Shown one piece after another: positions 17,082 through 26,241 of a stretch of DNA of 64,000 bases; the stretch's first letter is position 1; each line of letters opens with the position of its first letter. Position numbers and translations under genes: made by a program. Where the stretch lies: the NCBI GenBank assembly GCA_015059105.1, contig SVBB01000004.1, forward strand, positions 87,602-151,601. The letters are read 5' to 3'. Under the pieces are notes generated by a model. That model saw nothing but the letters and a program-made list of their open reading frames with translations. It was not told the origin of the DNA and did not search any database. The DNA is from Erysipelotrichaceae bacterium (GTDB taxonomy: Bacteria > Bacillota_I > Bacilli_A > RFN20 > CAG-826).

Positions 17082-19754
17082 TTAATCGTTGATGCCGATG
17101 AAGATTGCTTCTTCTGGTTCACCAGAGGATCTATTTGGTTTGATGTTACCACTCTTCTTCTTTTTCTTCTTTGGCTTGATAGTGACGTTAACTCCAGAGA
17201 GTTTCTTATAGAAGAATTGAGCGAGTGGACCAAAGACAGTCACAGCAAGTAATAAAGCAGTTGCCGCGCCTAATAAGCAGACCACGAAGATTGTAGAATA
17301 AGCAGAAGCTCCAAATCCGAAGAAATCCACTAATAAGTAGGCAGCGATGATTGTTAATATTCCCATTGGGACAATCGCACTGCTCGTGGATTTGACCATG
17401 AGTTCTTCTCTTCTTTCAAAAGAAGCATTATAAGATTTATCTTCGATGAGGAGTTCTCTTTCTCTATTCATCCAAATGATTTCTAGGATATAAGTGAATC
17501 CGGCGATAAACGGCATCACTAAGACGAGGTTAGAACCCATTGTAAGTCCTGTTAAAGAGATGAGGGCAAATAGACCACTGATTGCTGTCATATTAGCTAA
17601 TGCTAATATAATAGAAGCAAAACCACGTGATAAGCGATATCTGATTAAGAGATAGACACCGATGACTAAGGATGCCACTACTGTGCCGAGCATAATGCCG
17701 GAATCATGCGGAACACTCTTAGAATAAGCAGCATATGGTTTGATGCTCACATGTGCGGAGTTATCAGCACCATCAACTTCATTAGTGAGAATATCGTTTA
17801 ATGTAGCTACTTCACTCTTGCTTTCATCAGGATTGACGAAATAAGCGTTTTCTTCACCAGTTAAAGCAGTTTTGAAAGAGGCGACGATATAGTTAGTAGT
17901 CACATCGACACCATCTTTAGTTTCAGTAAATGCATAAGTGACGACATCGTTAACTCTATCGGCTAAACAAACTGGATCTTTGCCTTCATAGGAGAGATAA
18001 GTATGGGCTAAGATTTCTTCTTTAATATAGTTATTTGTAGTGATGACACTATCTTCATCTTTGGTATAGAAATAGATTTCAGTAGATGTCGCACCCATAT
18101 TATCTTTATAATATTGGCCGTTATAGAAATTAGCGGTAAGCACTAAACCAGTTAATCCTGCCACACATAATAATAAAGCGACGATGGAGAATGGTTTTCT
18201 GTTCTTTGTTAAATCTTTATCTTGATATGGTGAGAAATAAGATTGTTTTTCTTCTTTATCCAAAGAAGGAACTTTATTTTCATCGATACCAAAGAGAGAA
18301 TAACGATTATTTATTGCTGTCGTATTAGCGGCCAACCACATGAGACCTCTTGTCACTAATAAGTTAGCGAGCATAGAGATGATACCACCTAATACAGTTA
18401 CTAAGGCAAATGAACGGAGTAAGGAACCGCCGAATAAATAACCGAAGACACCGATTAAAATCACGACTAAGTTGATATCGATTGTTGGTAGTAAGCTCTT
18501 CTTAGCAGCTTCAGTATTTGCTTTTCTTAAGCTACGTCCTTTGTATGCTTCATCTTTAAGTTTGCTAGCATAGATGATGCCAGAAGCAAGTGAAGCGATA
18601 GCGACAAGCACTAATCCGACTAAAATCGCAATGTTGAATTCTCCACCAAGAGCGACTAATAAAGTTGAAGCACCATATAGGGATAATAAGGAAGAGACGA
18701 TAATGCTAGTCGCAGATAATTTAAAGAAGACGACTAAGAGTAAAGAGATAATACCAATCGCGACGATTGTAGCGATCATTGTTCTGCTCCAAGCGACACT
18801 TCTATTTGGGTCACCATTGACGACGATGGATTCAACCCATGATGGGATGACGACATCGTGTTGATTGTTGATGTATTTGACATCGTAATCGAGAGCATCA
18901 CAGTTTAATAAATTCACGTAATAACGCGCGTTATCATAACCATTTCTCACTTCAGTGAAATCGAGAACTTTATCGTTATTAGTGTCTAAGTTAATTAAAG
19001 CTGCTAATTTGTTTTCTTGATTATCTGGATACCATAAATCTTCGATATTGAATTTCATCAAGATCTTTTTAGCGATATTTTCATCGTAGTCTTCACTATC
19101 AGGGACAGTTCTTGAATAACGATCTGTTTCTTCGTTGAAGTCATACCAAAGGTATAAATAAGTAGTTGTTACAGTTTTTTGGTTACCATCTTCATCAGTT
19201 TCCCCAGTTTCTGTAGTTTCACCAACACCATTTTCGTGTTGTGTTCTCGTTTTTTCGAGTAAGAGTTTAAAGTTATCGTTATTTGTATCAACAGGAATAA
19301 CGATAGTTGGATAATTATTGACGTTATCTAAATATGCTTTACTGCCTGCAAGGAGGAATTCTTCGCCAGTAAGTTGAATGTAGTTATCATCATCATCCAT
19401 ATTGGATAAGCCAAGAGAACCGTTAAAAGAAAGATAGGACACTAAGTTATTTCGTTTAACATCATTATTTTCAGAGAATGTCACTTTGATGATATCATCA
19501 CCAGCGACGTCAATTTTATAAGCGGTAATACCACTATTATCAAGACGTTCCGCCATCTTAGTCGCAATGACCTTGTTAGCGCCGACTTCCACTTCGCGTT
19601 CAGCATCTTCTTTATCAGTTAAACGGAAGACGATTTCTCGTCCATCGTTAAAATCTTGGTTAGCTGTCACATTTTTGAAAATCGCAGTAAATGTGGCTCC
19701 CATGATAAAAATAGAAGTGAATGCAATCAAGATATGTGCCCATAATCTTCTCAT
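17082..19754 (-). CDS. secDF: Fused protein translocase subunit SecDF
   Basis: 890 residues: one N-terminal membrane segment, a large extracellular domain (about 35-325, SecD P1-like, with LSFNGSLGLSN), a six-segment SecD-type membrane block (about 330-500), a second external domain (about 545-665) and a SecF-type block (about 670-870). The tail is basic (KPKKKKKKSG). It uses the proton gradient to aid Sec-dependent export. The first external domain carries an unusual Asp/Glu/Thr-rich insertion (near ETTETGETDEDG). Ribosome binding site GAGGAGG. Confidence 0.9.
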   Translation of the reverse strand: MRRLWAHILIAFTSIFIMGATFTAIFKNVTANQDFNDGREIVFRLTDKEDAEREVEVGANKVIATKMAERLDNSGITAYKIDVAGDDIIKVTFSENNDVKRNNLVSYLSFNGSLGLSNMDDDDNYIQLTGEEFLLAGSKAYLDNVNNYPTIVIPVDTNNDNFKLLLEKTRTQHENGVGETTETGETDEDGNQKTVTTTYLYLWYDFNEETDRYSRTVPDSEDYDENIAKKILMKFNIEDLWYPDNQENKLAALINLDTNNDKVLDFTEVRNGYDNARYYVNLLNCDALDYDVKYINNQHDVVIPSWVESIVVNGDPNRSVAWSRTMIATIVAIGIISLLLVVFFKLSATSIIVSSLLSLYGASTLLVALGGEFNIAILVGLVLVAIASLASGIIYASKLKDEAYKGRSLRKANTEAAKKSLLPTIDINLVVILIGVFGYLFGGSLLRSFALVTVLGGIISMLANLLVTRGLMWLAANTTAINNRYSLFGIDENKVPSLDKEEKQSYFSPYQDKDLTKNRKPFSIVALLLCVAGLTGLVLTANFYNGQYYKDNMGATSTEIYFYTKDEDSVITTNNYIKEEILAHTYLSYEGKDPVCLADRVNDVVTYAFTETKDGVDVTTNYIVASFKTALTGEENAYFVNPDESKSEVATLNDILTNEVDGADNSAHVSIKPYAAYSKSVPHDSGIMLGTVVASLVIGVYLLIRYRLSRGFASIILALANMTAISGLFALISLTGLTMGSNLVLVMPFIAGFTYILEIIWMNRERELLIEDKSYNASFERREELMVKSTSSAIVPMGILTIIAAYLLVDFFGFGASAYSTIFVVCLLGAATALLLAVTVFGPLAQFFYKKLSGVNVTIKPKKKKKKSGNIKPNRSSGEPEEAIFIGIND

Positions 19755-19854
19755 ATTGTTTCCTCCTCATATATGTAGCGTGTACATATGCGTCATTGAA
19801 TAATTTATAATAAATTATACTAAATATCAAATATATTTAACTTGTTTAGCTATT

Positions 19855-19882
19855 TTTATAAAAAAGGGAATTATTCCCTTTT
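19855..19882 (-). terminator. Terminator after ruvB
   Basis: On the minus strand AAAAGGGAATAATTCCCTTTT forms a hairpin running into TTTTTTAT, 30 bp after the ruvB stop. Confidence 0.75.
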
Positions 19883-19911
19883 AATGTTTTTTCTTACAAA
19901 TCGTTAACCTA

Positions 19912-20916
19912 CTAGAGTAATGACTCTTGATAGGTGATTTTTAAGTGTTTATAAGCTTTTGGGGTCGCTACTCTACCTCTTGGGGTGCGATCGATAAAAC
20001 CGATTTGAAGAAGATATGGCTCATAAACATCTTCGATATTCATGCTTTCTTCTCCAATCGCACTTGCTAAGGTCTCTAATCCCACCGGTCCACCATGGAA
20101 TCTGTTGATCAGAGTTTTTAAATATCTAATATCGACATCATCTAAACCGATTTCATCAACTTTTAAAGCGGTTAATGCTTTCTTTGCATCATTGATATCG
20201 ATATGATCTTTATGTTCGTAATTAGCAAAGTCTCTCACTCTTCTAAACAAACGGTTGGCGATACGTGGAGTTCCTCTACTACGTAGAGCAATTTCGTGAG
20301 CAGCTTCTTCATCGATGGTTGTCGCAAAAACTTTGGCAGTTCTTTTAACGATTTGTTCAATTTCTTCAATCGTATAATATTGGAGTTTTTCAGAAAAACC
20401 AAATCTCGCTCTAAGCGGGGCTGATAAGTCGCCTGCTCTTGTCGTTGCACCGATTAAAGTAAAAGGTGGAAGTTTAAGTTCTAATGAACGGGAAGAGACA
20501 TCTCTATTGATGACGACATGGAATATGAAATCTTCCATCGCTGAATAAAGCGCTTCTTCAACGATGCGTGGCATGCGGTGTATTTCATCGATGAAGACGA
20601 CATCTCCTGGTTCAATCGTTGATAATAAAGCAGCTAAATCTCCTACTTTTTCAAAGGAAGGACCACTAGCAATTTTAATATTCGCGCCCATTTCATTAGC
20701 GATGACATGAGCAAGAGTTGTTTTACCAAGTCCAGGTGGGCCATAAAAAAGCATATGGTCAAGAGGTTCATCGCGGTGAAGTGCCGCCCCGATGAAGACT
20801 TTTAAATTACTTTTAAGTTCACCTTGTCCGACATATTGATCAAGACTCGTTGGTCTTAAAGATAATTCTTCTTGGCTTTCTTTTGGATTTGCACTGGCAT
20901 CTAATAATCTTGACAT
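19912..20916 (-). CDS. ruvB: Holliday junction branch migration helicase RuvB
   Basis: 334 residues. Walker [14 protein letters not shown], Walker [10 protein letters not shown], sensor GATTRAG, arginine finger region LRARFG, and the C-terminal winged helix ([13 protein letters not shown]). AAA+ motor that drives branch migration together with RuvA, encoded 2 bp upstream. No ruvC is present in the window, as expected for Firmicutes. Confidence 0.96.
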   Translation of the reverse strand: MSRLLDASANPKESQEELSLRPTSLDQYVGQGELKSNLKVFIGAALHRDEPLDHMLFYGPPGLGKTTLAHVIANEMGANIKIASGPSFEKVGDLAALLSTIEPGDVVFIDEIHRMPRIVEEALYSAMEDFIFHVVINRDVSSRSLELKLPPFTLIGATTRAGDLSAPLRARFGFSEKLQYYTIEEIEQIVKRTAKVFATTIDEEAAHEIALRSRGTPRIANRLFRRVRDFANYEHKDHIDINDAKKALTALKVDEIGLDDVDIRYLKTLINRFHGGPVGLETLASAIGEESMNIEDVYEPYLLQIGFIDRTPRGRVATPKAYKHLKITYQESLL

Positions 20917-20918
20917 AC

Positions 20919-21470
20919 CTATTTCCTTAATAATGTTAATGCGATTCGTACGACATCTTCACTAGTCGCATTTGGTTCATTGATTTGGGCTAAAACGCGG
21001 TCAATTGCTGTACCTTTAAATCCTAGTGATTTAAGAGCGTCATAAGCATCATCATAGACACCTGGGTCGCCTTTCGTACCGGTGAGTTCGCCTTTCAAAT
21101 CAAGAATGATTTGGGCAGCAGCTTTCGCTCCAACCCCTGGTAATGTTTTTAAATAAGCGACGTTATTTGAAGCGATCGCACTGATGACAGAACTTGGCGT
21201 GGTCGCACTTAAAGCATTGATTGCGGTTTTTGGACCAAAGCCTTTGACTTTGATGAGTGAAAGGAAGACATTTTGTTCTTCTTTTTGAGAGAAACCGACG
21301 AGATATTGCTCATCTTCTCTATCGATTTGGCAGGTATAGACAAAGATATCATCCCCTTTAACAAAGTCATCGGGGTGAGAGACTAATACTTCATATCCAA
21401 CACCATTGACATCGATTTGTAGATAACTGTCATTGATATCGAATACTTTTCCTTTTAAGAAGCAGATCAT
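20919..21470 (-). CDS. ruvA: Holliday junction-binding protein RuvA
   Basis: 183 residues. An N-terminal OB domain ([19 protein letters not shown]), two helix-hairpin-helix motifs ([13 protein letters not shown] and [14 protein letters not shown]) and the C-terminal RuvB-contact domain ([10 protein letters not shown]). Ribosome binding site AAAGGAA. Operon with ruvB. Confidence 0.95.
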   Translation of the reverse strand: MICFLKGKVFDINDSYLQIDVNGVGYEVLVSHPDDFVKGDDIFVYTCQIDREDEQYLVGFSQKEEQNVFLSLIKVKGFGPKTAINALSATTPSSVISAIASNNVAYLKTLPGVGAKAAAQIILDLKGELTGTKGDPGVYDDAYDALKSLGFKGTAIDRVLAQINEPNATSEDVVRIALTLLRK

Positions 21471-21483
21471 GTTATATTCCTTT

Positions 21484-21585
21484 CTATTTATATATTGCGA
21501 CGAATAAGATGATTATCACTAAAGTTATAACGACTGACGCTAACGCAGAGATAACCGCCTTATCAATACCTTTATTCTCATCCAC
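21484..21585 (-). CDS. Possible 33-residue single-pass membrane peptide
   Basis: A GTG start at 21585 overlaps the end of nadE (GTGGATGA) and is preceded by GAGGA 8 nt upstream. The product starts VDENKGIDKAV and continues as one hydrophobic segment (ASVVITLVIIILFVAIYK). It fits the gap between nadE and ruvA exactly. It is too short to assign a role, and chance cannot be excluded. Confidence 0.45.
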   Translation of the reverse strand: MDENKGIDKAVISALASVVITLVIIILFVAIYK

Positions 21586-22315
21586 GTTTATATTCCTCGG
21601 GAGTGGGAATTGGATTCCTTTTATGCGCGGAGATACGATGTAATCTTTCAATTTTGTTCTTCGCTTCTTCGTTAATCTTTTTACCTAATATGTAATCATC
21701 TAAATCATTATATGTAATACCCATTTCTGATTCATCGGTTTGACCTTGATATAAACCAGCGGATGGAATACGTCTTGCTAAATCTTCTGGTAAGCCGAGG
21801 ATTAAACACGCTTCCACGACTTCTCTTTTTAATAAATGGGCAATTGGTAATAAATCAACTCCCCCATCACCATATTTTGTATAATAACCAGTATATCTTT
21901 CATCCATATTATCAGTGCCGAGGACTAGTCCTCTTTTGTTTTGGGCAAAAGCATATAAAGTTGCCATTCTAAGACGAGCTTTTAAATTGCCTTTCGTAGA
22001 TAAATCTAATTTCACACCTGTCGATTCATAGATTTTTACCATTTCATGATATGGTTTAGTCAAATCAACTACTTCATAATTGAGATCTAAGTGCTTAGCA
22101 AGTCTCACCGCATCGTTTTCATCATCAATTAATGAATCTATTGGCATTGCATAGCAAAATAGTTTGTCTTTGCCGACAGCTTTCTTTGCTAAAGCGGCGA
22201 CTAAAGAAGAATCAACACCACCAGAAATCCCTAAAACATAACAATCTTGATGATTATCTGGTAAATAATTCTTCAAAAATTCTACGATGACGTTTAAATA
22301 TTCATTTAAGTTCAT
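21578..22315 (-). CDS. nadE: NAD synthetase, ammonia-dependent
   Basis: 245 residues. PP-loop ATPase signature GISGGVDSSLVAAL near residue 30, then GLVLGTDNMDERYTGYYTKYGDG region and PSAGLYQGQTDE. It lacks the N-terminal nitrilase-type glutaminase domain of the large NadE, so it uses free ammonia to turn deamido-NAD into NAD. It begins 2 bp after obgE stops. Confidence 0.93.
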   Translation of the reverse strand: MNLNEYLNVIVEFLKNYLPDNHQDCYVLGISGGVDSSLVAALAKKAVGKDKLFCYAMPIDSLIDDENDAVRLAKHLDLNYEVVDLTKPYHEMVKIYESTGVKLDLSTKGNLKARLRMATLYAFAQNKRGLVLGTDNMDERYTGYYTKYGDGGVDLLPIAHLLKREVVEACLILGLPEDLARRIPSAGLYQGQTDESEMGITYNDLDDYILGKKINEEAKNKIERLHRISAHKRNPIPTPEEYKRG

Positions 22316-22317
22316 AA

Positions 22318-23592
22318 TTATCTCACATATTCAAATTCGAAATCTTCTAATATGACGGTATCACCATCACTAGCGCCCATCCTTTCAAGTTCATCATCAA
22401 CTCTTAAGGAACGGAGTTTGCTCATGAGTTTCATCATCCCTTCGTCTGTCGTAATATTGGTCATCTTATAGAATTTGATGATTTTATCACCAGTAATTCT
22501 GAATAAATGGGCTTTAAGACGAACGATTTCAAATTCTTTTTCCTCTTCTTCAATACTATATTTTTTATAATCGATTTCTCTTTCTTCTTCATCGAATAAT
22601 GGGAATTTTGGAGTGACCGCTAATAAATCTTTACAGGCATAAAGGATTTCTTTAACCCCTTCTTCAGAAATATTGCTAAGCGGATAGATCTTTTCTTTTA
22701 CTTTTTTCTTAAAAGATTTGAGTTTATCTTCCGCACCATCTTCATCCATTTTTCCAGCGACTAAGATAATTGGTCTTTTATTTAATCCAAAGCCATATTC
22801 TTTAAGTTCGTTATTCACTGTTAAATAGTCTTGATATGCATCGCGACCATTATTAGACATATCTATGATATGGATTAAAACACGGCATCTTTCAATATGT
22901 CTAAGGAATTGTAAGCCTAAGCCTTTACCTTGATGCGCACCTTCAATTAATCCTGGTAAGTCTGCCATTACAAATGATGAATCATCAACACTTACCACTC
23001 CTAAATTAGGAACGATTGTTGTAAAAGGATAATCAGCGATTTCTGGTCGCGCAGAACTGACGACGGATAAGAAAGATGATTTACCAACGCTTGGTAGACC
23101 GATAACTCCGACATCAGCGAGCAATTTTAATTCGAGAATTAAACGTTTTGATTCACCAGGTTCACCATTTTCAGCAATTCTTGGGCATCTATTCGTGGAA
23201 GATTTAAAAGCAGTATTGCCGCGACCACCGCGACCACCCTTTGCAACTAGTAATGTTTTGCCATCTTCGTTGAGGTCGCCGATAAAAGATTTATCACTTT
23301 CAAGATAGACGACGGTGCCAACTGGTACTTCGACAATCATATCTTCAGCATATTTACCGAACTTATTTTTGATACCGCCTTTTTCTCCTTCTTTAGCGAT
23401 GAAGGCTTTTGAATGACGGAAGTTAAATAGAGTATTGATGCGAGAATTAGCTTTTAAAATGACGGAACCACCTCTTCCTCCGTTACCACCAGCAGGTCCA
23501 CCTTTAGCAACGTATTTTTCACGACGAAAAGCGATCATTCCATCGCCACCTTTGCCGCTTCTTACTTCAATTATTGCTCTATCTATAAACAT
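22318..23592 (-). CDS. obgE: Obg-family GTPase
   Basis: 424 residues: glycine-rich Obg domain (1-158), G domain (G1 GLPSVGKSS, G3 DLPGLIEGA) and the Firmicutes-type C-terminal OCT domain (about 350-424). It takes part in large ribosome subunit assembly and stress control. The G4 motif, normally NKMD, reads GKMD (in ILVAGKMDED), an unusual loss of Asn. The ATG follows a TATAAT box by 6 nt with no ribosome binding site, although rpmA lies just upstream. Confidence 0.93.
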   Translation of the reverse strand: MFIDRAIIEVRSGKGGDGMIAFRREKYVAKGGPAGGNGGRGGSVILKANSRINTLFNFRHSKAFIAKEGEKGGIKNKFGKYAEDMIVEVPVGTVVYLESDKSFIGDLNEDGKTLLVAKGGRGGRGNTAFKSSTNRCPRIAENGEPGESKRLILELKLLADVGVIGLPSVGKSSFLSVVSSARPEIADYPFTTIVPNLGVVSVDDSSFVMADLPGLIEGAHQGKGLGLQFLRHIERCRVLIHIIDMSNNGRDAYQDYLTVNNELKEYGFGLNKRPIILVAGKMDEDGAEDKLKSFKKKVKEKIYPLSNISEEGVKEILYACKDLLAVTPKFPLFDEEEREIDYKKYSIEEEEKEFEIVRLKAHLFRITGDKIIKFYKMTNITTDEGMMKLMSKLRSLRVDDELERMGASDGDTVILEDFEFEYVR

Positions 23593-23604
23593 AACCTAAT
23601 TATA
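23593..23604 (-). promoter_or_regulatory. obgE promoter, -10 box 6 nt from ATG
   Basis: The minus strand reads TATAAT-TAGGTT-ATG (box at 23599-23604). With the usual 6-7 nt from -10 to +1, transcription would begin at the A of the ATG, giving a leaderless mRNA. Confidence 0.55.
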
Positions 23605-23688
23605 CAATTAGAAATGCTTTATTACTATACAAATATTATATTTAAAGCACAAAAAAAGACCCGAAGGTCAATTTTTGTTATCTTTTGC

Positions 23689-23979
23689 TTATTGTTGTTC
23701 TTGTGGAATCACTCTCACAGAAGTTTTGCTTCTGCCGAGTCTTTCGAATTTCACAACTCCGGAAGCAGTCGCGAAGATAGTATCATCGCCACCCTTTTTG
23801 GTATTTTCGCCTGGATAAATCTTAGTACCTCTTTGACGGTAGATAATGCTACCAGCATGGCACCATTGACCATCAGCGACTTTTGCACCAAGTCTACGAC
23901 CAGCGGAATCACGACCATTTTTTGTGGAACCAACACCTTTTTTAGAAGCAAAGAGTTGTAAGTCTAGTTTGTATGTCAT
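23689..23979 (-). CDS. rpmA: Ribosomal protein L27 with cleavable N-terminus
   Basis: 96 residues. The N-terminal [15 protein letters not shown] holds the Firmicutes Prp cleavage site between LQLF and ASKKG; the mature protein begins [16 protein letters not shown]27's N-terminus reaches the peptidyl transferase centre, so removal of the extension is essential in species studied. The protease gene prp lies directly upstream. Ribosome binding site AAAGGAAG. Confidence 0.96.
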   Translation of the reverse strand: MTYKLDLQLFASKKGVGSTKNGRDSAGRRLGAKVADGQWCHAGSIIYRQRGTKIYPGENTKKGGDDTIFATASGVVKFERLGRSKTSVRVIPQEQQ

Positions 23980-23996
23980 AACTTTTTCTTCCTTTC

Positions 23997-24305
23997 TTAA
24001 TTTTCTCTATCCAAGATTTTGATATGCTGTGGATAGGATTCTTCTACTGTCTTGAGCATAACCCAAACAGTATTCAATACTTTGTTACTTTCTTCATCAG
24101 TATTTTTCATTTCAATTAATGCATATCCACTTTCAAGCTTGATATTGTAATTAGCTTTGTTTGGAATGGCATTTGCTCCACCAGTGATGATGGCGCTAAC
24201 AGCAGCACAGACGAGATCATGACCTTTTGGACCACTATCCGCATGTCCACTTATTTCTAATGATTGAATGAGATTATTGTGACGAACAATAGTAACCTTA
24301 ATCAT
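23997..24305 (-). CDS. prp: Ribosomal-processing cysteine protease Prp
   Basis: 102 residues. The catalytic His is in [15 protein letters not shown] and the catalytic Cys in LVCAAVSAI, both conserved. It removes the L27 leader encoded by the next gene. Standard position between rplU and rpmA. Confidence 0.93.
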   Translation of the reverse strand: MIKVTIVRHNNLIQSLEISGHADSGPKGHDLVCAAVSAIITGGANAIPNKANYNIKLESGYALIEMKNTDEESNKVLNTVWVMLKTVEESYPQHIKILDREN

Positions 24306-24309
24306 TTGA

Positions 24310-24618
24310 TTAACCGTTAATGCTTTCGATGACTAAGCAAGTATATGGTTGACGGTGACCAATGGTTTTGTGTTCGTTAGTCTTGGCTTTATATTTGAAA
24401 ACACGGATCTTTTTGCTTAAGCCTTGTTTTTCAACTTTACCAACCACGCTTGCGCCAGAAACATATGGGGTGCCAACTTTCGCGTTTTTATCACCTAATA
24501 ATAAAACTTTGTCAAAAGTAACTTTATCACCAACATTGGCTTCTAATTTTTCGACATAAATCTTATCACCGACGTTAACACGGATTTGTTTTCCACCAGT
24601 TTCGATAATTGCGTACAT
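24310..24618 (-). CDS. rplU: Ribosomal protein L21
   Basis: 102 residues with [14 protein letters not shown] at the start, KVLLLGDKN and the C-terminal [13 protein letters not shown]. Ribosome binding site AAGGAGGG. First gene of the rplU-prp-rpmA operon, behind an RNA leader. Confidence 0.97.
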   Translation of the reverse strand: MYAIIETGGKQIRVNVGDKIYVEKLEANVGDKVTFDKVLLLGDKNAKVGTPYVSGASVVGKVEKQGLSKKIRVFKYKAKTNEHKTIGHRQPYTCLVIESING

Positions 24619-24631
24619 AATGTCCCTCCTT

Positions 24632-24758
24632 ACTTCTTAAATTCACTAAGTACTCGCTATTAAGGTAAACCTTAAGTTTTTAATGACCTTCTCTAGGCGG
24701 TTGTAGCTAGTGAGGCGACAACGTCAGTACTATAACATAAGTTATCTTCACTATTCAA
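24632..24758 (-). promoter_or_regulatory. rplU promoter and L21-type RNA leader
   Basis: Minus-strand promoter TTGAAT (24753-24758), 17-bp spacer, TTATAG (24730-24735). The transcript starts near GACGTTGTCGCCTCACTAG and contains ACAACCGCCTAGAGAAGG, the layout I associate with the L21 leader that lets the ribosomal protein repress its own operon. Assignment is from memory of the family; a covariance search would settle it. Confidence 0.6.
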
Positions 24759-24858
24759 CTATTTTTTAAAAATAGGGATTCTTTGGAATCGGTAATTATT
24801 GTTTCATTTGGTCATATATAGTCATTTTTGCAAATTACGTATTTTGTTTTACTTTTTA

Positions 24859-24938
24859 TTGACTTCCTTTTAGATTGTTGTTTAAATGAGTTTAGTCGGT
24901 GATTTACTGAAATAGAGTTTCGTAGCCGACTTTTTTAT
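24859..24938 (+). ncRNA. Candidate ~45-nt small RNA with own promoter and terminator
   Basis: Promoter TTGACT (24859-24864), 17-bp spacer, TTAAAT (24882-24887). The predicted start near 24894 is the first base of a long hairpin: AGTCGG pairs with CCGACT at 24926-24931, with an inner TAC-GAAA/TTTC-GTA stem, followed by TTTTTT. It lies on the plus strand in the gap between convergent and divergent neighbours and contains no usable reading frame. Confidence 0.5.
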
Positions 24939-24942
24939 TGCC

Positions 24943-25260
24943 CTAACGCTTATAATATTTATTCTTCTTAATACGTTTGATTTTCCTTTTATCATTTTTA
25001 TTCCATTTCCATGGATAAACCTTTTCATCAAAAGACGATTCATCATCGAAATAATTTCTAGGAACTACATAATATTCTCCATCTTTACTACCATTTGGAT
25101 GATGATATAAAGGAACGTTAGTTATGATTGATTTACCTGATCGATTTTTTATAGTAGGCTTTGAAGAAATCAATATATTTTTTCGTTTTGAACCAACATC
25201 TTTATGTAGATAAGCATAATGTCTTCGCTTCTTATTCCATCTAAATTCGCTTCTCGCCAT
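24943..25260 (-). CDS. Small basic protein of unknown function
   Basis: 105 residues, very rich in Lys and Arg, starting MARSEFRWNKKRRHYAYL and ending in a basic tail (KRKIKRIKKNK). The middle (YHHPNGSKDGEYYVVPRNYF) suggests a small folded domain. It starts 2 bp after radC stops and is probably the last gene of that transcript. The family was not recognised. Confidence 0.6.
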   Translation of the reverse strand: MARSEFRWNKKRRHYAYLHKDVGSKRKNILISSKPTIKNRSGKSIITNVPLYHHPNGSKDGEYYVVPRNYFDDESSFDEKVYPWKWNKNDKRKIKRIKKNKYYKR

Positions 25261-25262
25261 TA

Positions 25263-26009
25263 TTAAATGTTTTCCTCTTTATTTCGTTTAACATTATTAC
25301 TATCAATGGATTCTATTAATTTGTTGAGATTATGCTTGTGTTTGTAATAGCTTTTAATCGATGTATAGCCCATATGGTGAATGATGATGTGATCAAGGAG
25401 AAAAATGTTCATTCCTTTGATTGCCATATTTAACCTAATTGTGAGTAATATGTCCTGTGGAGATGGGTCGCTATTTCCACTGGGATGATTGTGCACCAAA
25501 TAGAAATAATATCCATCGTGAAGAATGACCTCTTTAATCACTTCATTAATCGAAACGGATACTAATGTGGTATTCCCTTTATAAATAGTTCTTTCACAAA
25601 TTAATCGTTTATTTCTATTTAATATAAGTAAAACCACTGTTTCATTTGGTAAACTAGCAAGATAATCACCATATTTTTCGTTGATATATTCTGGGTCAAC
25701 TGGTCGATTATCAAGTTCTATTCTTTTGTTTTTAATGCGATTCATCAAAGCGAATAGAGAAAGTAGCTGTGTCGATTTCACTTTACCGATGCCTTTTATC
25801 TTCTTTAGATCTCTTTGATTGATATTGCCGAGATTATATAAGCCGTTGCTTAGTTTTAATAACTCATCAGCGATATCAAGGGCGTTTTGCCCCTGATATC
25901 CATTGTTGATGAGAATGGCGAGCAGTTCAGCATCAGATAAAGAATCGATTCCGTATAATTTCGCTTTTTCTCTTGGGCGAAGTACTTCTGGAATATCCTT
26001 TATCTTCAT
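25263..26009 (-). CDS. radC: RadC-family JAB domain protein
   Basis: 248 residues. An N-terminal UPF0758 helix-hairpin-helix part (LRPREKAKLYG, LSDAELLAILI, IKGIGKVKSTQLL) and a C-terminal JAMM metal site with E...HNHPSGNSDPSPQD. The biological role of RadC is unsettled. It begins one base after the small peptide gene stops and has a weak ribosome binding site, so its translation is probably coupled. Confidence 0.9.
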   Translation of the reverse strand: MKIKDIPEVLRPREKAKLYGIDSLSDAELLAILINNGYQGQNALDIADELLKLSNGLYNLGNINQRDLKKIKGIGKVKSTQLLSLFALMNRIKNKRIELDNRPVDPEYINEKYGDYLASLPNETVVLLILNRNKRLICERTIYKGNTTLVSVSINEVIKEVILHDGYYFYLVHNHPSGNSDPSPQDILLTIRLNMAIKGMNIFLLDHIIIHHMGYTSIKSYYKHKHNLNKLIESIDSNNVKRNKEENI

Positions 26010-26010
26010 A

Positions 26011-26190
26011 TTAAGCCCAGGAAAATTTCCAGTCGCCGATAGAAGCTCCTCCCTTAGATGAAAGGAAGAGTTTGTAGACGAGAACGGCGATTACTGCCGT
26101 GGCGAGAATCGCTAGAACAGCCGAGAGAGTAATCGCTTCTCCAACATAAGTTTTTTTGCATTCTTCAATGCTCATTTTTTCTAAGGTCAT
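26011..26190 (-). CDS. Bacteriocin-like peptide with double-glycine-type leader
   Basis: 59 residues. The start is the ATG at 26190, 6 nt after AGGAGGG; an upstream ATG at 26220 lacks this. The leader MTLEKMSIEECKKTYVG fits the LSxxELxxIxGG pattern of peptides cut by ABC peptidases, with VG in place of GG. The rest has one hydrophobic segment (LSAVLAILATAVIAVLVYKL), a Gly/Ser turn and the end GDWKFSWA. No peptidase-transporter or immunity gene is next to it. The role is inferred from architecture only. Confidence 0.5.
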   Translation of the reverse strand: MTLEKMSIEECKKTYVGEAITLSAVLAILATAVIAVLVYKLFLSSKGGASIGDWKFSWA

Positions 26191-26191
26191 A

Positions 26192-26237
26192 AAAAACCCT
26201 CCTAATATATAAGAGGGCAAAAAGTGAAAATTTTCGG
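26192..26237. repeat. 46-bp repeat, copy A
   Basis: Identical over 46 bp to 59403-59448. On the minus strand it holds GAAAATTTTC, then an eight-pair hairpin (CCCTCTTA paired with TAGGAGGG) and TTTTT. Here it lies 4 bp after the valS stop and its 3' arm supplies the AGGAGGG ribosome binding site of the bacteriocin-like peptide, so it may act as terminator, as RBS-hiding hairpin, or both. Confidence 0.85.
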
Positions 26238-26241
26238 GTTT

